Of a stretch of 64,000 nt of DNA, positions 1 to 10,354 are shown in pieces. This DNA is from Pantoea sp. SOD02 (lineage in GTDB: Bacteria > Pseudomonadota > Gammaproteobacteria > Enterobacterales > Enterobacteriaceae). Both the position numbers and the translations under genes were made by a program. Each line of letters begins with the position of its first letter. The first letter of the stretch is position 1. The notes under the pieces were generated by a model, which was not told the origin of the DNA, ran no database searches, and saw only the letters and a program-made list of their open reading frames with translations. The DNA is taken from contig NZ_CP102604.1 in the NCBI RefSeq assembly GCF_024707505.1, positions 1,240,001 through 1,304,000 on the forward strand, in the 5' to 3' direction.

Positions 1-1577
1 GAAGAACAGGCCACTGATGGACCGCCCGGCACGCACTCTGCGGCGCTGGCAATCGGGAACAACTCTTCAAAGATCTCGCGATACAGATACGCTTCTTTCG
101 AGTTCGGCGTGTTGTACGGGAAGCGGAAGTGCGCAGTAGACAGCTGTTGGTCGGTAATTTGCTTCGCCGCCACTTCTTTCAACGTATCGATCCAGCTGTA
201 GCCAACACCGTCAGAGAACTGCTCTTTCTGGCGCCACGCCACGCTCTCTGGCAGATAAGAAGAGAAGCATTCGCGCAGGATGTGTTTTTCCATCTTGCCG
301 TTGCTGCCGCACAGTTTGTCTGCTGGGTTGATGCGCATCGCCACGTCGAGGAATTTCTTGTCGAGGAAGGGTACACGCGCTTCCACGCCCCAGGCGGACA
401 TCGCTTTGTTGGCGCGAGCACAGTCAAACATGTGCAGAGCCAGCAGTTTACGCACGTTCTCTTCGTGGAATTCTTTGGCGTTTGGCGCCTTATGGAAATA
501 GAGGTATCCGCCAAAGACTTCATCTGCACCTTCACCGGACAACACCATTTTGATGCCCATCGCTTTGATCTTACGCGACATTAAATACATCGGCGTAGAG
601 GCGCGAATGGTGGTCACATCATAGGTTTCGATGTGGTAAATCACGTCACGAATCGCATCCAGACCTTCCTGCACGGTGAAATGGATTTCGTGGTGCACGG
701 TGCCGAGATGTTCAGCGACCGATTTCGCGGCTTTCAGATCGGGTGAACCTTCCAGGCCAACCGCGAAGGAGTGGAGCTGCGGCCACCATGCATCGCTTTT
801 ATCCGCATCTTCCACGCGTTTTGCAGCAAAGCGTTTGGTCACGGCAGAGATGATGGATGAATCCAGTCCACCAGACAGCAGCACGCCGTAAGGCACGTCA
901 GACATTAGGTGGCTTTTAACGGACTCTTCAAGCGCATGCTTCAGTTCGGCGGCATCCGTGGTGTTGTGCTCAACGGCGGAATATTCCATCCAGTCACGCT
1001 GCCAGTAACGACGGATTTCACCATCGGCGCTCGACATGTAGCTTCCCGGCGGGAACTCTTTGATGCTGCGGCACACCGGCACCAGCGCTTTCATCTCGGA
1101 AGCGACATACAGGTTGCCGTGCTCGTCGTTGCCCATATACAGCGGGATAATGCCGATGTGATCGCGGCCAATCAGATATTGTTGCTTCACGCTGTCCCAC
1201 AGGATGAAGGCGAACATGCCTTGCAGTTCGTCGAGGAATTCGACGCCTTTTTCCTGATACAGCGCGAGGATAACTTCACAGTCAGAACCGGTCTGGAAAG
1301 CGTAACGATCGCTTAATTCAGCACGCAGCGCCTGATGGTTGTAAATTTCGCCGTTAACAGCCAGTACGTGGGTGTGGTCAGCGTTATACAGCGGCTGTGC
1401 GCCGTTGTTAACGTCAACAATCGACAGACGCTCATGCACCAGAATGGCTTTATCATCTGCATAAACACCTGACCAATCCGGGCCGCGATGACGCATCAGA
1501 CGAGAAGATTCCAGCGCTTTCTTGCGCAGCTCAATAGGATCGCTTTTCAGATCCAGCACACCAAAAATTGAACACAT
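1..1577 (-). CDS. asnB: Asparagine synthetase B, glutamine-hydrolysing (partial, C-terminus off the left edge)
   Basis: Makes asparagine from aspartate, glutamine and ATP in the cytoplasm. The protein starts MCSIFGVLDL; Cys2 is the class II amidotransferase nucleophile exposed after Met removal. The N-terminal glutaminase half is followed by the synthetase half, with the PP-loop motif LSGGLDSS encoded near 860-890. About 525 codons are present and the last visible residues (ECVPGGPSVACSS) match the E. coli C-terminal region, so only some 25-30 residues are missing. The start is supported by an AGGAG 7 nt upstream. It lies downstream of the nag operon on the same strand, separated by a terminator, so it probably has its own promoter. 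Confidence 0.97.
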   Translation of the reverse strand, partial: MCSIFGVLDLKSDPIELRKKALESSRLMRHRGPDWSGVYADDKAILVHERLSIVDVNNGAQPLYNADHTHVLAVNGEIYNHQALRAELSDRYAFQTGSDCEVILALYQEKGVEFLDELQGMFAFILWDSVKQQYLIGRDHIGIIPLYMGNDEHGNLYVASEMKALVPVCRSIKEFPPGSYMSSADGEIRRYWQRDWMEYSAVEHNTTDAAELKHALEESVKSHLMSDVPYGVLLSGGLDSSIISAVTKRFAAKRVEDADKSDAWWPQLHSFAVGLEGSPDLKAAKSVAEHLGTVHHEIHFTVQEGLDAIRDVIYHIETYDVTTIRASTPMYLMSRKIKAMGIKMVLSGEGADEVFGGYLYFHKAPNAKEFHEENVRKLLALHMFDCARANKAMSAWGVEARVPFLDKKFLDVAMRINPADKLCGSNGKMEKHILRECFSSYLPESVAWRQKEQFSDGVGYSWIDTLKEVAAKQITDQQLSTAHFRFPYNTPNSKEAYLYREIFEELFPIASAAECVPGGPSVACS

Positions 1578-1841
1578 AACTGACTCCTGATCTCACCTTG
1601 TGGCGAAGTTATTTCTACGTTTGTCCGGCAGCCTTGACTGCGTGATGCATAAGAAAATGCGCTAAATGGTGGTGTTAGCGCAAGCAAAATTGCGATTCTT
1701 TGATAAAAAGAATGTTGATGAGCGAGTAATATTGAATATTATTCAATTAATACGTGGTTATTTTAGATGGTATCTAATGAAATGGCATTTTTGTTCGTTT
1801 TGTGGTCATGCCGTGAGCAACAAAGTCAGTCTTAACCCCAG
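1578..1841. other. Non-coding region upstream of asnB
   Basis: AT-rich spacer between the end of the nag operon and asnB. It must hold the asnB promoter and leader, but no single -35/-10 pair stands out. No tRNA or convincing small ORF was seen on either strand. Confidence 0.5.
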
Positions 1842-1871
1842 AAAAAACAAAAGCCCTGCATGAGCAGGGCT
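1842..1871 (-). terminator. Rho-independent terminator of the nagBAC-umpH operon
   Basis: Perfect 8-bp stem AGCCCTGC/GCAGGGCT with an ATGA loop (1852-1871). On the minus strand it is followed by a T-rich tract, the complement of 1842-1851. It lies just beyond the umpH stop codon. Confidence 0.8.
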
Positions 1872-1894
1872 ATAAGAAGAGGTGATGGCTGGAA

Positions 1895-2647
1895 TCAGAA
1901 CAGGTCGATATCGGCAACCGAAGGATAAATCCAATCCGGGCGGAAAGGCATCGCATCAATATCACTCAGCGTTGATACGCCAGACAGCACCAGAATGGTT
2001 TCCAGACCTGCCTGGAAGCCGGCCAGAATGTCTGTACGCAGGTTATCGCCAACGATGGCCGTCTCTTCCGAATGCGCATGCATCTTGTTTAACGCCGCGC
2101 GCATGATGTACGGACTCGGCTTGCCGACATAAAACGGTTTACGGCCGGAGATGGTTTCGATGCCAGCGCAGAGCGCTCCGCACGCCGGAACAAAGCCGCG
2201 CGCGTGGGTATCGGGATTGGTGGCGATAAAACGTGCGCCATTGGCCACGAAGAAAGCAGCTTTATGCATCATTTCCCAATTGAAGGAGCGCGTTTCACCG
2301 ACGATGACGAAATCTGGATTGACATCAGTAATGGTGAAGCCGGCTTTATACAGCTCATGAATCAGCGCACCTTCACCAATCACGTAGGCTTTTTTCCCTT
2401 CCTGGCGGCGCAGGAAATCGGCGGTGGCCATCGCCGAGGTGTAAAACACCGAATCGGGTACGTCAATGCCGGCGTTGGCAAAACGGTTCGCCAGATCCAG
2501 CGCGGTTTGTGAAGGATAGTTGGTTAACACTACCAACGGCATATCCTTCGCCAGAATGCGCTGCAGAAATTCGTTCGCGCCGGGAACGGCGGTATTGTCG
2601 TGCATCAACACGCCGTCGATGTCACAGATTACGCTTTTAATCGTCAT
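1895..2647 (-). CDS. umpH: Ribonucleotide monophosphatase UmpH (NagD), HAD superfamily
   Basis: HAD-family phosphatase that dephosphorylates UMP and other nucleoside 5'-monophosphates. From MTIKSVICDIDGVLMHDN it is 250 residues, the E. coli length. The DxDG motif near residues 9-12 holds the nucleophile, TNYPS near 46 is motif II, and the GDNLRTDI stretch near 205 is the acidic motif III/IV. An upstream in-frame methionine at 2677 would add ten unconserved residues, so the MTIK start is preferred. Last gene of the nag operon, 42 nt after nagC, though its substrate is not amino-sugar specific. Confidence 0.96.
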   Translation of the reverse strand: MTIKSVICDIDGVLMHDNTAVPGANEFLQRILAKDMPLVVLTNYPSQTALDLANRFANAGIDVPDSVFYTSAMATADFLRRQEGKKAYVIGEGALIHELYKAGFTITDVNPDFVIVGETRSFNWEMMHKAAFFVANGARFIATNPDTHARGFVPACGALCAGIETISGRKPFYVGKPSPYIMRAALNKMHAHSEETAIVGDNLRTDILAGFQAGLETILVLSGVSTLSDIDAMPFRPDWIYPSVADIDLF

Positions 2648-2689
2648 AAATTGCATCCGGTCGGGCCCGCTAAACAAGCAGGCTAGTGA

Positions 2690-3910
2690 TTACTCTTCCA
2701 GCAGATGTTGCAGCAAAATGCCATTCAGCATAGCGCGTTTTGCCAGCGCAAAGGCACCAATCGCCGAGCGATGATCGAGCTCGGAACGCACCACCGGCAA
2801 GTTTTTACGGAAAGCGGGAAGCGTCTGCGTATTAATGCACCCTTCAATGGCAGGAAACAGCACTTTATCGGCTTCAGTGATTTCACCGGCCAACACCACT
2901 TTTTGTGGATTGAACAAGTTGATGGCGATAGCAATCGCCTTTCCTAAATAGCGGCCGACATACTCAATCACTTCACACGCCAGCGCGTCGCCGTGGTTAG
3001 CGGCGCGGCAAATCTGTGGCATCAGGCAGTCATTCAAGGTTAATGAACTGGGATAGCCTTGATTGAGAAGGTGACGCACGCGGTTTTCAATCGCGCCATT
3101 CGCTGCAATGGTTTCCAGACAGCCAAAGTTGCCGCAGTGGCAACGTTCACCCAACGGATCGACCTGAATATGGCCAATCTCGCCGACGTTACCGTTACTG
3201 CCGAGGAAAATATGGCCGTTGGCGATGATTCCGGCACCGGTTCCGCGGTGTAGACGCACCAGAATGGAGTCTGCGCAATCGCGACTTGCACCGAAGTAGT
3301 GCTCGGCCAGCGCCAGGCTGCGAATGTCATGGCCCACAAAGCTGGTGACGTTAAAGCGTTTTTTCAGGCTGGAAACCAGCGGCCAGTGACTTACCGCGAT
3401 GTGCGGCATATAGCGAATGATGCCGTTAATGGGATCAACCAAACCAGGCAGAATCACCGAGATGGCAATTAGTTCATGAATCTTCCGCTGATGCGCCGCC
3501 ATAAAGGCGCTGATGGCATTGAACAGCGCATTCTCCAGCGTTTCCTGCGTGCGCTCCGGCAGCGGATAATCTTCCTGCGCCAGCGATTTCCCACTCAGAT
3601 CAAACAGCGTCAACGTCGCGTCATTACGTCCTAAGCGCACGCCGATAGTATGAAAATGACGGGTTTCAGTGATGATGGAGATGGCGCGGCGCCCACCGGT
3701 GGAGGCTTGTTGCTCCACCTCTTTGATGAGGCCGCGCTCGATGAGCTGGCGGGTAATTTTAGTGACACTGGCGGGCGCAAGCTGGCTGTGTTCGGCAATC
3801 TGAATGCGCGAAATCGGCCCTTGTTGATCGATTAGCCGATAGACGGCAGCACTATTGAGTTGTTTAACAAGATCAACATTTCCTATTTGAGACTGGCCGC
3901 CAGTGGTCAT
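2690..3910 (-). CDS. nagC: N-acetylglucosamine repressor NagC (ROK family)
   Basis: Transcriptional repressor of amino-sugar genes, released by GlcNAc-6-phosphate. 406 residues, as in E. coli, and near identical. An N-terminal winged helix-turn-helix (about residues 18-75, ISRIQIAEHSQLAPASVTKITRQL) precedes a ROK sugar-kinase-like domain with the zinc motif CHCGNFGCLE near 255-264. Start lies 7 nt downstream of the nagA stop. The paired operators in the nagB-nagE intergenic region are its expected targets, so it likely represses its own operon. Confidence 0.98.
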   Translation of the reverse strand: MTTGGQSQIGNVDLVKQLNSAAVYRLIDQQGPISRIQIAEHSQLAPASVTKITRQLIERGLIKEVEQQASTGGRRAISIITETRHFHTIGVRLGRNDATLTLFDLSGKSLAQEDYPLPERTQETLENALFNAISAFMAAHQRKIHELIAISVILPGLVDPINGIIRYMPHIAVSHWPLVSSLKKRFNVTSFVGHDIRSLALAEHYFGASRDCADSILVRLHRGTGAGIIANGHIFLGSNGNVGEIGHIQVDPLGERCHCGNFGCLETIAANGAIENRVRHLLNQGYPSSLTLNDCLMPQICRAANHGDALACEVIEYVGRYLGKAIAIAINLFNPQKVVLAGEITEADKVLFPAIEGCINTQTLPAFRKNLPVVRSELDHRSAIGAFALAKRAMLNGILLQHLLEE

Positions 3911-3917
3911 TCAATGC

Positions 3918-5066
3918 TTACTCGCTGAGGACGTTGTCTCCGTTGACGAACGTCTTAGTGATTTGATAATCGCGGGTAAAGACAGTCAGGTTGGCGACTT
4001 TTCCTGCTTCGACCGTGCCTAACTGCTTCTCCACACCCATCGCCTGCGCCGGATAGAGCGTTGCCATACGCAGCGCTTCATCAAGAGCGATACCGCAATG
4101 TTCAACGCTGTTCTGCACCGCTTCAATCATGGTCAAGGCAGAACCGCTCAGCGTACCGTTCTCGTCCACGCACAGGCCATCGCGATAGTATATTGTTTTG
4201 CCTGCAAAAATGAATTGATCAATCGACGCGCCCGCCGGTGCTGTGGCATCCGTAACTAACACCAGTTTGTCGCCTTTAATGCGTTTTGCATTGCGCACAT
4301 TAGCGTAATGGACATGTAAACCATCCGCAATGATGCCGCAGTATACATCAGGCGAATCAAACAGCGCACCGATCAGACCTGGCTCACGCCCGGCGAAGGT
4401 TGGCATAGCATTATAAAGATGCGTGGCAAAACTGACGCCCGCGCTGAAGCCGATTTTTGCTTCTTCATAGGTTGCGTTGGAGTGACCGGCTGAAACGATG
4501 ATGCCGGCATTGCGCAGCTTACGAATCACTTCGCTGCCTGCATTTTCAGGTGCCAGCGTGACTTTAGTGATGACGTCGGCATTGGTGCAGAGGAAATCCA
4601 CCAACTCGGCGTCCGGCAGGCGAATCAGCTCAGGATTGTGCGTGCCTTTCTTGGCTTTATTCAGCCACGGACCTTCCAGATGCAGGCCAATCGCCTGATT
4701 TTGATGCTTCGCCAGATAGGCGCGCATGGTTTCGACGGCGCGTTTCATCAGCGCATCGGTACTGGTAATCAGCGTCGGCAAATAGCTGGTGCAGCCGGAT
4801 TTCTCGTTGGCGCGCTGCATGATCTCCAGCGTTTCAACGCTCAATGCATTGATGTCATCGTTGAACTGCACGCCGCCGCAGCCGTTGAGCTGCAAATCAA
4901 TAAAACCAGGAGCGATAAACGCACCAGCCACATCCTGCTGTGCAATTGCCGCGTCCAGGGCATCACGCGGACACACGCGCTCAATCAGGCCATCTGCAAT
5001 CACAACCGCATGATTGTCCAGAATTTCATGGCCGGTAAAAATCCGGCCGTTCACTAATGCGTACAT
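3918..5066 (-). CDS. nagA: N-acetylglucosamine-6-phosphate deacetylase
   Basis: Hydrolyses GlcNAc-6-P to glucosamine-6-P and acetate, the first committed step of amino-sugar catabolism. 382 residues, full length. The amidohydrolase fold is shown by the metal-site motifs GLHLEGPW near 126-133 and [12 protein letters not shown] near 192-203, with the catalytic Asp in VTDATAPAG near 272. Works between NagE (uptake as GlcNAc-6-P) and NagB. Separated from nagB by 61 nt containing a hairpin. Confidence 0.98.
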   Translation of the reverse strand: MYALVNGRIFTGHEILDNHAVVIADGLIERVCPRDALDAAIAQQDVAGAFIAPGFIDLQLNGCGGVQFNDDINALSVETLEIMQRANEKSGCTSYLPTLITSTDALMKRAVETMRAYLAKHQNQAIGLHLEGPWLNKAKKGTHNPELIRLPDAELVDFLCTNADVITKVTLAPENAGSEVIRKLRNAGIIVSAGHSNATYEEAKIGFSAGVSFATHLYNAMPTFAGREPGLIGALFDSPDVYCGIIADGLHVHYANVRNAKRIKGDKLVLVTDATAPAGASIDQFIFAGKTIYYRDGLCVDENGTLSGSALTMIEAVQNSVEHCGIALDEALRMATLYPAQAMGVEKQLGTVEAGKVANLTVFTRDYQITKTFVNGDNVLSE

Positions 5067-5087
5067 CGTTTCTCTCTCCCGGCTAGG

Positions 5088-5109
5088 CCTGCTGCCTGAA
5101 CGCAGCAGG
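5088..5109 (-). other. nagB-nagA intercistronic hairpin
   Basis: Perfect inverted repeat CCTGCTGC/GCAGCAGG with a 6-nt loop in the gap between nagB and nagA. On the coding (minus) strand no T-run follows, so it is more likely an mRNA-stabilising or differential-expression hairpin than a terminator. Confidence 0.5.
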
Positions 5110-5127
5110 TTTTGTTACAACGTGTTC

Positions 5128-5928
5128 TCACACACCTTTCATATTTTCCGCTTCCATTTCGCGGAAATATTTCACGGTTTTCACTTTCAATTCCATGGTT
5201 GCTGGCTCGTCACAGACCACGACAGATTTGGCATGCAGCTGCAGGCAGCTGATGGTCCACATGTGGTTGACGTTACCTTCAACCGCCGCCTGCAGCGCTT
5301 GCGCTTTCAGATGGCCGGTAACCAGAATCATCACTTCTTCGGCATCCAGCAGCGTACCGACACCGACCGTCAGGGCGTATTTCGGCACCTGATCCACATC
5401 ACCGTTAAAGAAACGTGAGTTTGCGATGCGCGTGTCGTGCGTCAGGGTTTTGATGCGGGTACGTGAGGAGAGTGAAGAAGCCGGTTCGTTAAAGGCGATG
5501 TGACCATCGTTGCCTACGCCACCCATAAACAAGTTAATTTTGCCGTAAGCGCGGATCTTCTCTTCGTATTGGCGACATTCTGCGTCAATATCTTCGGCAT
5601 TGCCATTCAGAAGATTGATATTTTTCGGTTGAATATCAACGTGATCGAAAAAATTACGGTACATGAAGCTGTGGTAACTTTCAGGATGCTCTTTTGGCAG
5701 GCCAACGTACTCGTCCATATTGAAGGTGACAACGTGCTCGAAACTAACCTGGCCCGCTTTGTGCATGTCGATCAGGTGCTTGTAAGCTTCCAGCGGTGTT
5801 CCACCGGTTGGCAGGCCCAGCACGAAAGGACGTTCTGCGCTAGGCTTAAACGCATTAATGCGGTTAACAATGTGGCGTGCAGCCCATTTACCCACTTGGG
5901 TCGGTGTGGCCAAAGGGATCAGTCTCAT
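5128..5928 (-). CDS. nagB: Glucosamine-6-phosphate deaminase
   Basis: Converts glucosamine-6-P to fructose-6-P and ammonia, feeding amino sugars into glycolysis. 266 residues, the exact family length. Catalytic features are visible: [11 protein letters not shown] near 39-49 (phosphate loop), FNMDEYVGL near 69-77 with the Asp-Glu pair, and [14 protein letters not shown] near 136-149 with the catalytic His. A strong GAGGTGA ribosome binding site precedes the ATG. First gene of the operon, transcribed away from nagE through a shared NagC/CRP control region. Confidence 0.98.
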   Translation of the reverse strand: MRLIPLATPTQVGKWAARHIVNRINAFKPSAERPFVLGLPTGGTPLEAYKHLIDMHKAGQVSFEHVVTFNMDEYVGLPKEHPESYHSFMYRNFFDHVDIQPKNINLLNGNAEDIDAECRQYEEKIRAYGKINLFMGGVGNDGHIAFNEPASSLSSRTRIKTLTHDTRIANSRFFNGDVDQVPKYALTVGVGTLLDAEEVMILVTGHLKAQALQAAVEGNVNHMWTISCLQLHAKSVVVCDEPATMELKVKTVKYFREMEAENMKGV

Positions 5929-6036
5929 GTCTTCACCTCAATTAAGATTGGAAATGTGGAGTTGCCGTTTCTCTGACAGTTTTCTGCCTTTAAGCGTAAT
6001 GCGTTTAAGAGTAGCCATCCGGGAAAAGTGCGACTC

Positions 6037-6058
6037 GATATTTTTCATCATAAAATAA
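6037..6058 (-). promoter_or_regulatory. Candidate NagC operator, nagB-proximal
   Basis: On the minus strand this reads TTATTTTATGATG followed by AAAAATATC, which closely resembles the E. coli nagB NagC box as remembered (TTATTTTATCATTC followed by AAAAAATC). It lies about 110 bp upstream of the nagB start. Identified by eye only. Confidence 0.6.
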
Positions 6059-6100
6059 GTTTGTGGTGCTGGCTAGCATTTCGCATTATCAAACCACCAT

Positions 6101-6122
6101 TTTGGTGATTAAAGTCACAGTT
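6101..6122. promoter_or_regulatory. Candidate CRP site in the nagB-nagE control region
   Basis: GGTGA-TTAAAG-TCACA matches the TGTGA-N6-TCACA consensus at 9 of 10 core positions. It lies between the two NagC operators, as in E. coli, and would give glucose-repressible activation. Confidence 0.55.
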
Positions 6123-6131
6123 GTAGTGGTT

Positions 6132-6152
6132 TTAATTTGCGAGGCGAATTAA
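6132..6152 (+). promoter_or_regulatory. Candidate NagC operator, nagE-proximal
   Basis: 21-bp imperfect inverted repeat with arms TTAATTTGC and GCGAATTAA, nearly identical to the E. coli nagE operator as remembered. Its centre is about 94.5 bp from the other NagC box, roughly nine helical turns, which fits repression by DNA looping. Confidence 0.7.
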
Positions 6153-6265
6153 TTTGTCTTTACACTGCGCCTCGTGGTGAAAAGTGTCATCAAGGTACCG
6201 GGCGACGGGATAATAAAATCAACCTGCGCCACGGCAAAACGCCAGTCTCATAGGGGGAGAATAAG

Positions 6266-8299
6266 GTGAGTGTATTAGGATATCTGCAAAAGGTCGGCCG
6301 CGCGCTTATGGTGCCGGTAGCGACTCTGCCGGCAGCGGCAATCTTGATGGGTGTCGGATATTGGATCGATCCAGATAGCTGGGGCGCAGGTAATGCGCTG
6401 GCGGCACTGCTGATCAAATCCGGTTCGGCGATCATCGACAACATGTCCGTGCTGTTTGCCATTGGTGTGGCATACGGTATGTCAAAAGATAAAGATGGTG
6501 CAGCAGCGTTAACCGGTTTCGTCGGCTTCCTGGTGGTGACCACACTCTGTTCACCGGCTGCGGTAGCGATGATTCAGAAAATACCGGTGGAGCAAGTTCC
6601 TGCCGCCTTCGGTAAAATTAATAACCAGTTTGTTGGTATCCTGGTGGGGATTCTCTCTGCTGAGGTTTATAACCGCTTCAGCCATGTTGAGCTGCCGAAA
6701 GCGCTGTCGTTCTTCAGCGGCCGCCGTCTGGTGCCGATCCTTGTTTCCTTCCTGATGATTGTCGTCGCCTTCGTGCTGATGTACATCTGGCCGATCATTT
6801 TCGGTGGACTGGTAAGCTTTGGTGAACATATCCAGAAAATGGGTTCAATCGGTGCGGGCGTCTACGCCTTCTTTAACCGTCTGCTGATTCCTGTTGGTCT
6901 GCATCACGCACTGAACTCGGTATTCTGGTTCGACGTTGCTGGCATTAACGATATTCCTAAATTCCTCGGCGGCGCGCAGTCTATCGCTGAAGGTACCGGT
7001 ATCCCAGGCATCACCGGTCGTTATCAGGCGGGCTTCTTCCCAATCATGATGTTTGGTCTTCCAGGTGCAGCGCTGGCAATTTACCACTGCGCCCGCCCAG
7101 AAAACCGCGCCAAAGTCGGCGGTATCATGCTGGCGGCGGCTTTTGCAGCCTTCTTTACCGGTATCACCGAACCGCTGGAATTCTCCTTCATGTTCGTGGC
7201 ACCGGTGCTGTATGTGATTCACGCGGCACTGACCGGTCTTTCAGTGTTCATCGCCGCGAGCATGCAGTGGATTGCCGGTTTCGGCTTCAGTGCGGGTCTG
7301 GTGGATATGGTACTGTCAACGCGTAACCCGCTGGCGGTGCACTGGTGGATGCTGATCCCACAAGGTTTGGTGTTCTTCGTTATCTACTACGCGGTGTTCC
7401 GCTTCACCATCAAGAAATTCAACCTGATGACGCCGGGCCGCGAACTCTCTGCGGGCGATGAAACCGATGGTTATGACGTAAATGTCGATAACAGCGGCAG
7501 CGGTGAAAGCCAAACAGAATCTCTGGCACGTCGTTACATTGCGGCTGTGGGTGGCTCAGAAAACCTGACCCACATCGATGCCTGCATCACTCGTCTGCGT
7601 CTGAACGTTAAAGATTCTGCGCAGGTTAATGAAGGTGTGGCTAAGCGTCTCGGTGCTTCCGGTGTGATTCGTCTGAACAAGCAGAGCGTGCAGGTTATCG
7701 TCGGTACCCAGGCAGAAAGCATTGCGATGGCCATGAAAACTGTCCTGAGCAAAGGCCCGGTTGCGGCATCCGCTGCCGCGTCAACGGCTGCGCCTGCTGC
7801 TGAAGTAAAACCTCAGGCCGTGCTGAACAGTGAAAAAGCCGTGATTGCCACGCTGCTGGCGCCGGTAACCGGTGACATTGTTGCGCTGGAAAATGTGCCT
7901 GACGAAGCGTTCGCCAGCAAGGCAGTCGGCGATGGTCTGGCGATCAAACCAACCGGTAAAACCGTGGTTGCGCCAACCGCCGGAACCGTGGTGAAGATCT
8001 TCAATACCAACCATGCGTTCTGCCTCGAAGCGGAAAACGGTGTCGAGATCGTCGTGCACATGGGTCTGGATACGGTGGCACTGGAAGGTAAAGGCTTCAC
8101 GCGTCTGGTTGAAGAGGGTGCAACGGTCACTGCAGGCCAGCCAATCCTGGAAATGGATCTGGACTTCCTCAATGCCAACGCCCGCTCGATGATCAGTCCG
8201 GTTGTGGTCAGCAATAGCGATGATTTCGCTGGTTTGAATTTACTGGCAACCGGTTCAGTGGTTGCAGGCCAAACCCCGCTGTACGAGGTTAAAGGCTAA
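6266..8299 (+). CDS. nagE: PTS N-acetylglucosamine transporter, EIICBA (NagE)
   Basis: Inner-membrane phosphotransferase permease that imports GlcNAc as GlcNAc-6-P. 677 residues with a GTG start. EIIC membrane domain (about 1-390, with RLLIPVGLHHALN and TGITEPLEFSFMF), EIIB (about 415-495, phospho-Cys in IDACITRLRL) and EIIA (about 525-675, phospho-His in EIVVHMGLD). The EIIA part is almost identical to E. coli NagE, whereas the EIIC part diverges strongly from my memory of E. coli and looks like the Serratia/Yersinia type. Divergent from nagB and expected to be NagC repressed. Confidence 0.95.
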   Translation: MSVLGYLQKVGRALMVPVATLPAAAILMGVGYWIDPDSWGAGNALAALLIKSGSAIIDNMSVLFAIGVAYGMSKDKDGAAALTGFVGFLVVTTLCSPAAVAMIQKIPVEQVPAAFGKINNQFVGILVGILSAEVYNRFSHVELPKALSFFSGRRLVPILVSFLMIVVAFVLMYIWPIIFGGLVSFGEHIQKMGSIGAGVYAFFNRLLIPVGLHHALNSVFWFDVAGINDIPKFLGGAQSIAEGTGIPGITGRYQAGFFPIMMFGLPGAALAIYHCARPENRAKVGGIMLAAAFAAFFTGITEPLEFSFMFVAPVLYVIHAALTGLSVFIAASMQWIAGFGFSAGLVDMVLSTRNPLAVHWWMLIPQGLVFFVIYYAVFRFTIKKFNLMTPGRELSAGDETDGYDVNVDNSGSGESQTESLARRYIAAVGGSENLTHIDACITRLRLNVKDSAQVNEGVAKRLGASGVIRLNKQSVQVIVGTQAESIAMAMKTVLSKGPVAASAAASTAAPAAEVKPQAVLNSEKAVIATLLAPVTGDIVALENVPDEAFASKAVGDGLAIKPTGKTVVAPTAGTVVKIFNTNHAFCLEAENGVEIVVHMGLDTVALEGKGFTRLVEEGATVTAGQPILEMDLDFLNANARSMISPVVVSNSDDFAGLNLLATGSVVAGQTPLYEVKG

Positions 8300-8318
8300 G
8301 TCCTTGTGATTGAGCCAG

Positions 8319-8347
8319 AAGGCAGGAAGCGATTCCTGCCTTTTTTG
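8319..8347 (+). terminator. nagE terminator
   Basis: Stem GGCAGGAA/TTCCTGCC with a GCGA tetraloop followed by TTTTTTGTTT, 20 nt after the nagE stop. Confidence 0.9.
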
Positions 8348-8451
8348 TTTTAAAACGACCAACAAACGGTTGTTTCCCTCCTGCGCTTTGTGGATCATAC
8401 TCCGTTACTTCGTGGTACAAATCACCCGTTATAGTTTTTGAGGATTTTGAG

Positions 8452-10119
8452 ATGAGTGAGGCTGAAGCCCGCCCAACGAACTTTATTCGTCAGATCATCG
8501 ACGAAGATTTGGCGAGCGGTAAGCACAGCAGTGTGCATACCCGTTTCCCGCCTGAGCCCAATGGTTATCTGCATATTGGCCATGCGAAATCTATCTGCCT
8601 GAACTTTGGTATCGCGCAAGATTACCAAGGTCAGTGCAATCTGCGTTTCGACGACACTAACCCAGTAAAAGAAGATCTGGAGTTTGTCGAATCCATTAAG
8701 CGTGATGTGCAATGGCTGGGCTTTGAGTGGAGCGGCAACATTCGTTACTCCTCAGACTACTTCGACCAACTGTTCAACTATGCGGTAGAGCTGATCAACA
8801 AAGGCCTGGCCTATGTTGATGAACTGTCAGCAGATGAGATCCGTGAATATCGCGGTTCCCTGACGGCGCCGGGCAAAAACAGTCCGTATCGCGATCGCAG
8901 CGTGGAAGAGAACTTAGCGCTGTTCCAGAAGATGCGCGATGGCGGTTTCGAAGAGGGCAAAGCCTGTCTGCGTGCCAAAATCGACATGGCTTCCAGCTTC
9001 ATCGTGATGCGCGATCCAGTGCTGTATCGCATTAAGTTTGCCGATCACCATCAGACTGGCAGCAAGTGGTGCATCTATCCGATGTACGACTTCACCCATT
9101 GCATTTCGGATGCGATTGAAGGCATTACCCACTCTCTCTGTACGCTGGAGTTCCAGGATAACCGTCGTCTGTACGATTGGGTGCTGGATAACATCACCAT
9201 TCCGGTGCATCCGCGTCAGTACGAGTTCTCACGCCTGAATCTGGAATACGCGGTGATGTCGAAGCGTAAACTGACTCAGCTGGTGAGCGAGAAGGTTGTC
9301 GAAGGCTGGGACGATCCGCGCATGCTGACCGTGTCTGGTCTGCGTCGTCGTGGTTACAGCGCCGCTTCTATCCGTGAGTTCTGCCGCCGTATTGGTGTGA
9401 CCAAACAGGACAATATCGTTGAGATGGCTTCACTGGAATCGTGCATTCGTGACGATCTCAATGAAAACGCACCGCGTGCGATGGCCGTAATGGATCCGTT
9501 GAAAGTGGTGATCGAGAACCTGCCTGCCGGTCACGAAGAGATCATCAGCATGCCGAATCATCCGAACAAACCGGAGATGGGCACGCGTGAAGTGCCATTC
9601 AGCCGTGAAGTGTGGATCGATCGCGCGGACTTCCGTGAAGAAGCCAACAAGCAGTACAAACGTCTGGTGCTGGGTAAAGAAGTGCGTCTGCGTAATGCTT
9701 ACGTGATCCGTGCCGAACGTGTGGCGAAGGATGATGAAGGCAATATCACCTGCATCTATTGTACCTGCGACGTTGATACGCTGAGCAAAGATCCGGCCGA
9801 TGGCCGTAAAGTGAAAGGCGTTATCCATTGGGTTTCTGCAATTCACGCGCTGCCAGCGGAATTCCGCCTGTACGATCGTCTGTTCAGTGTGCCAAATCCG
9901 GGCGCGGCGGAGGATTTCCTCACCACCATCAACCCGAGTTCACTGGAAATCAAGCAGGGCTTCGTTGAGCCAGGTTTGCGTGCAGCCGATCCAATGGCAC
10001 CGTACCAGTTCGAACGCGAAGGCTATTTCTGTGCTGATAGCGTCTATTCACAGCCATCCAAACTGGTGTTTAACCGCACCGTTGGTTTACGTGATACCTG
10101 GGCAAAAATCGGCGATTAA
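8452..10119 (+). CDS. glnS: Glutaminyl-tRNA synthetase
   Basis: Class I aminoacyl-tRNA synthetase charging tRNA-Gln. 555 residues. Shows the HIGH signature in [15 protein letters not shown] near 35-50 and a KMSKS-type loop in [11 protein letters not shown] near 268-278, followed by the two C-terminal beta-barrel anticodon-binding domains. A monocistronic unit between terminators. Confidence 0.98.
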   Translation: MSEAEARPTNFIRQIIDEDLASGKHSSVHTRFPPEPNGYLHIGHAKSICLNFGIAQDYQGQCNLRFDDTNPVKEDLEFVESIKRDVQWLGFEWSGNIRYSSDYFDQLFNYAVELINKGLAYVDELSADEIREYRGSLTAPGKNSPYRDRSVEENLALFQKMRDGGFEEGKACLRAKIDMASSFIVMRDPVLYRIKFADHHQTGSKWCIYPMYDFTHCISDAIEGITHSLCTLEFQDNRRLYDWVLDNITIPVHPRQYEFSRLNLEYAVMSKRKLTQLVSEKVVEGWDDPRMLTVSGLRRRGYSAASIREFCRRIGVTKQDNIVEMASLESCIRDDLNENAPRAMAVMDPLKVVIENLPAGHEEIISMPNHPNKPEMGTREVPFSREVWIDRADFREEANKQYKRLVLGKEVRLRNAYVIRAERVAKDDEGNITCIYCTCDVDTLSKDPADGRKVKGVIHWVSAIHALPAEFRLYDRLFSVPNPGAAEDFLTTINPSSLEIKQGFVEPGLRAADPMAPYQFEREGYFCADSVYSQPSKLVFNRTVGLRDTWAKIGD

Positions 10120-10151
10120 TACATTTTGTCGCTAGCACGATAAGATCATGA

Positions 10152-10177
10152 AAGGGCGAGCAATCGCCCTTTTTTAT
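10152..10177 (+). terminator. glnS terminator
   Basis: AAGGGCGA/TCGCCCTT stem with a GCAA tetraloop followed by a T run, about 35 nt after the stop codon. Confidence 0.9.
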
Positions 10178-10354
10178 TGTCTCGATTTAACCAGATACGA
10201 CCTTTTATGCTGCCCGCTGCAATTAGCCTTTAATTCCTTATTTGCGACTATTCTGACTTTAGCAAAATTAAACCATTTGCCAGTGTGAAAAACTTTTTTT
10301 CAGGTAGGCTATGCGCTCTCAGCCGTTGCTCTGCGGGTAATCAAAGGATAAAAA

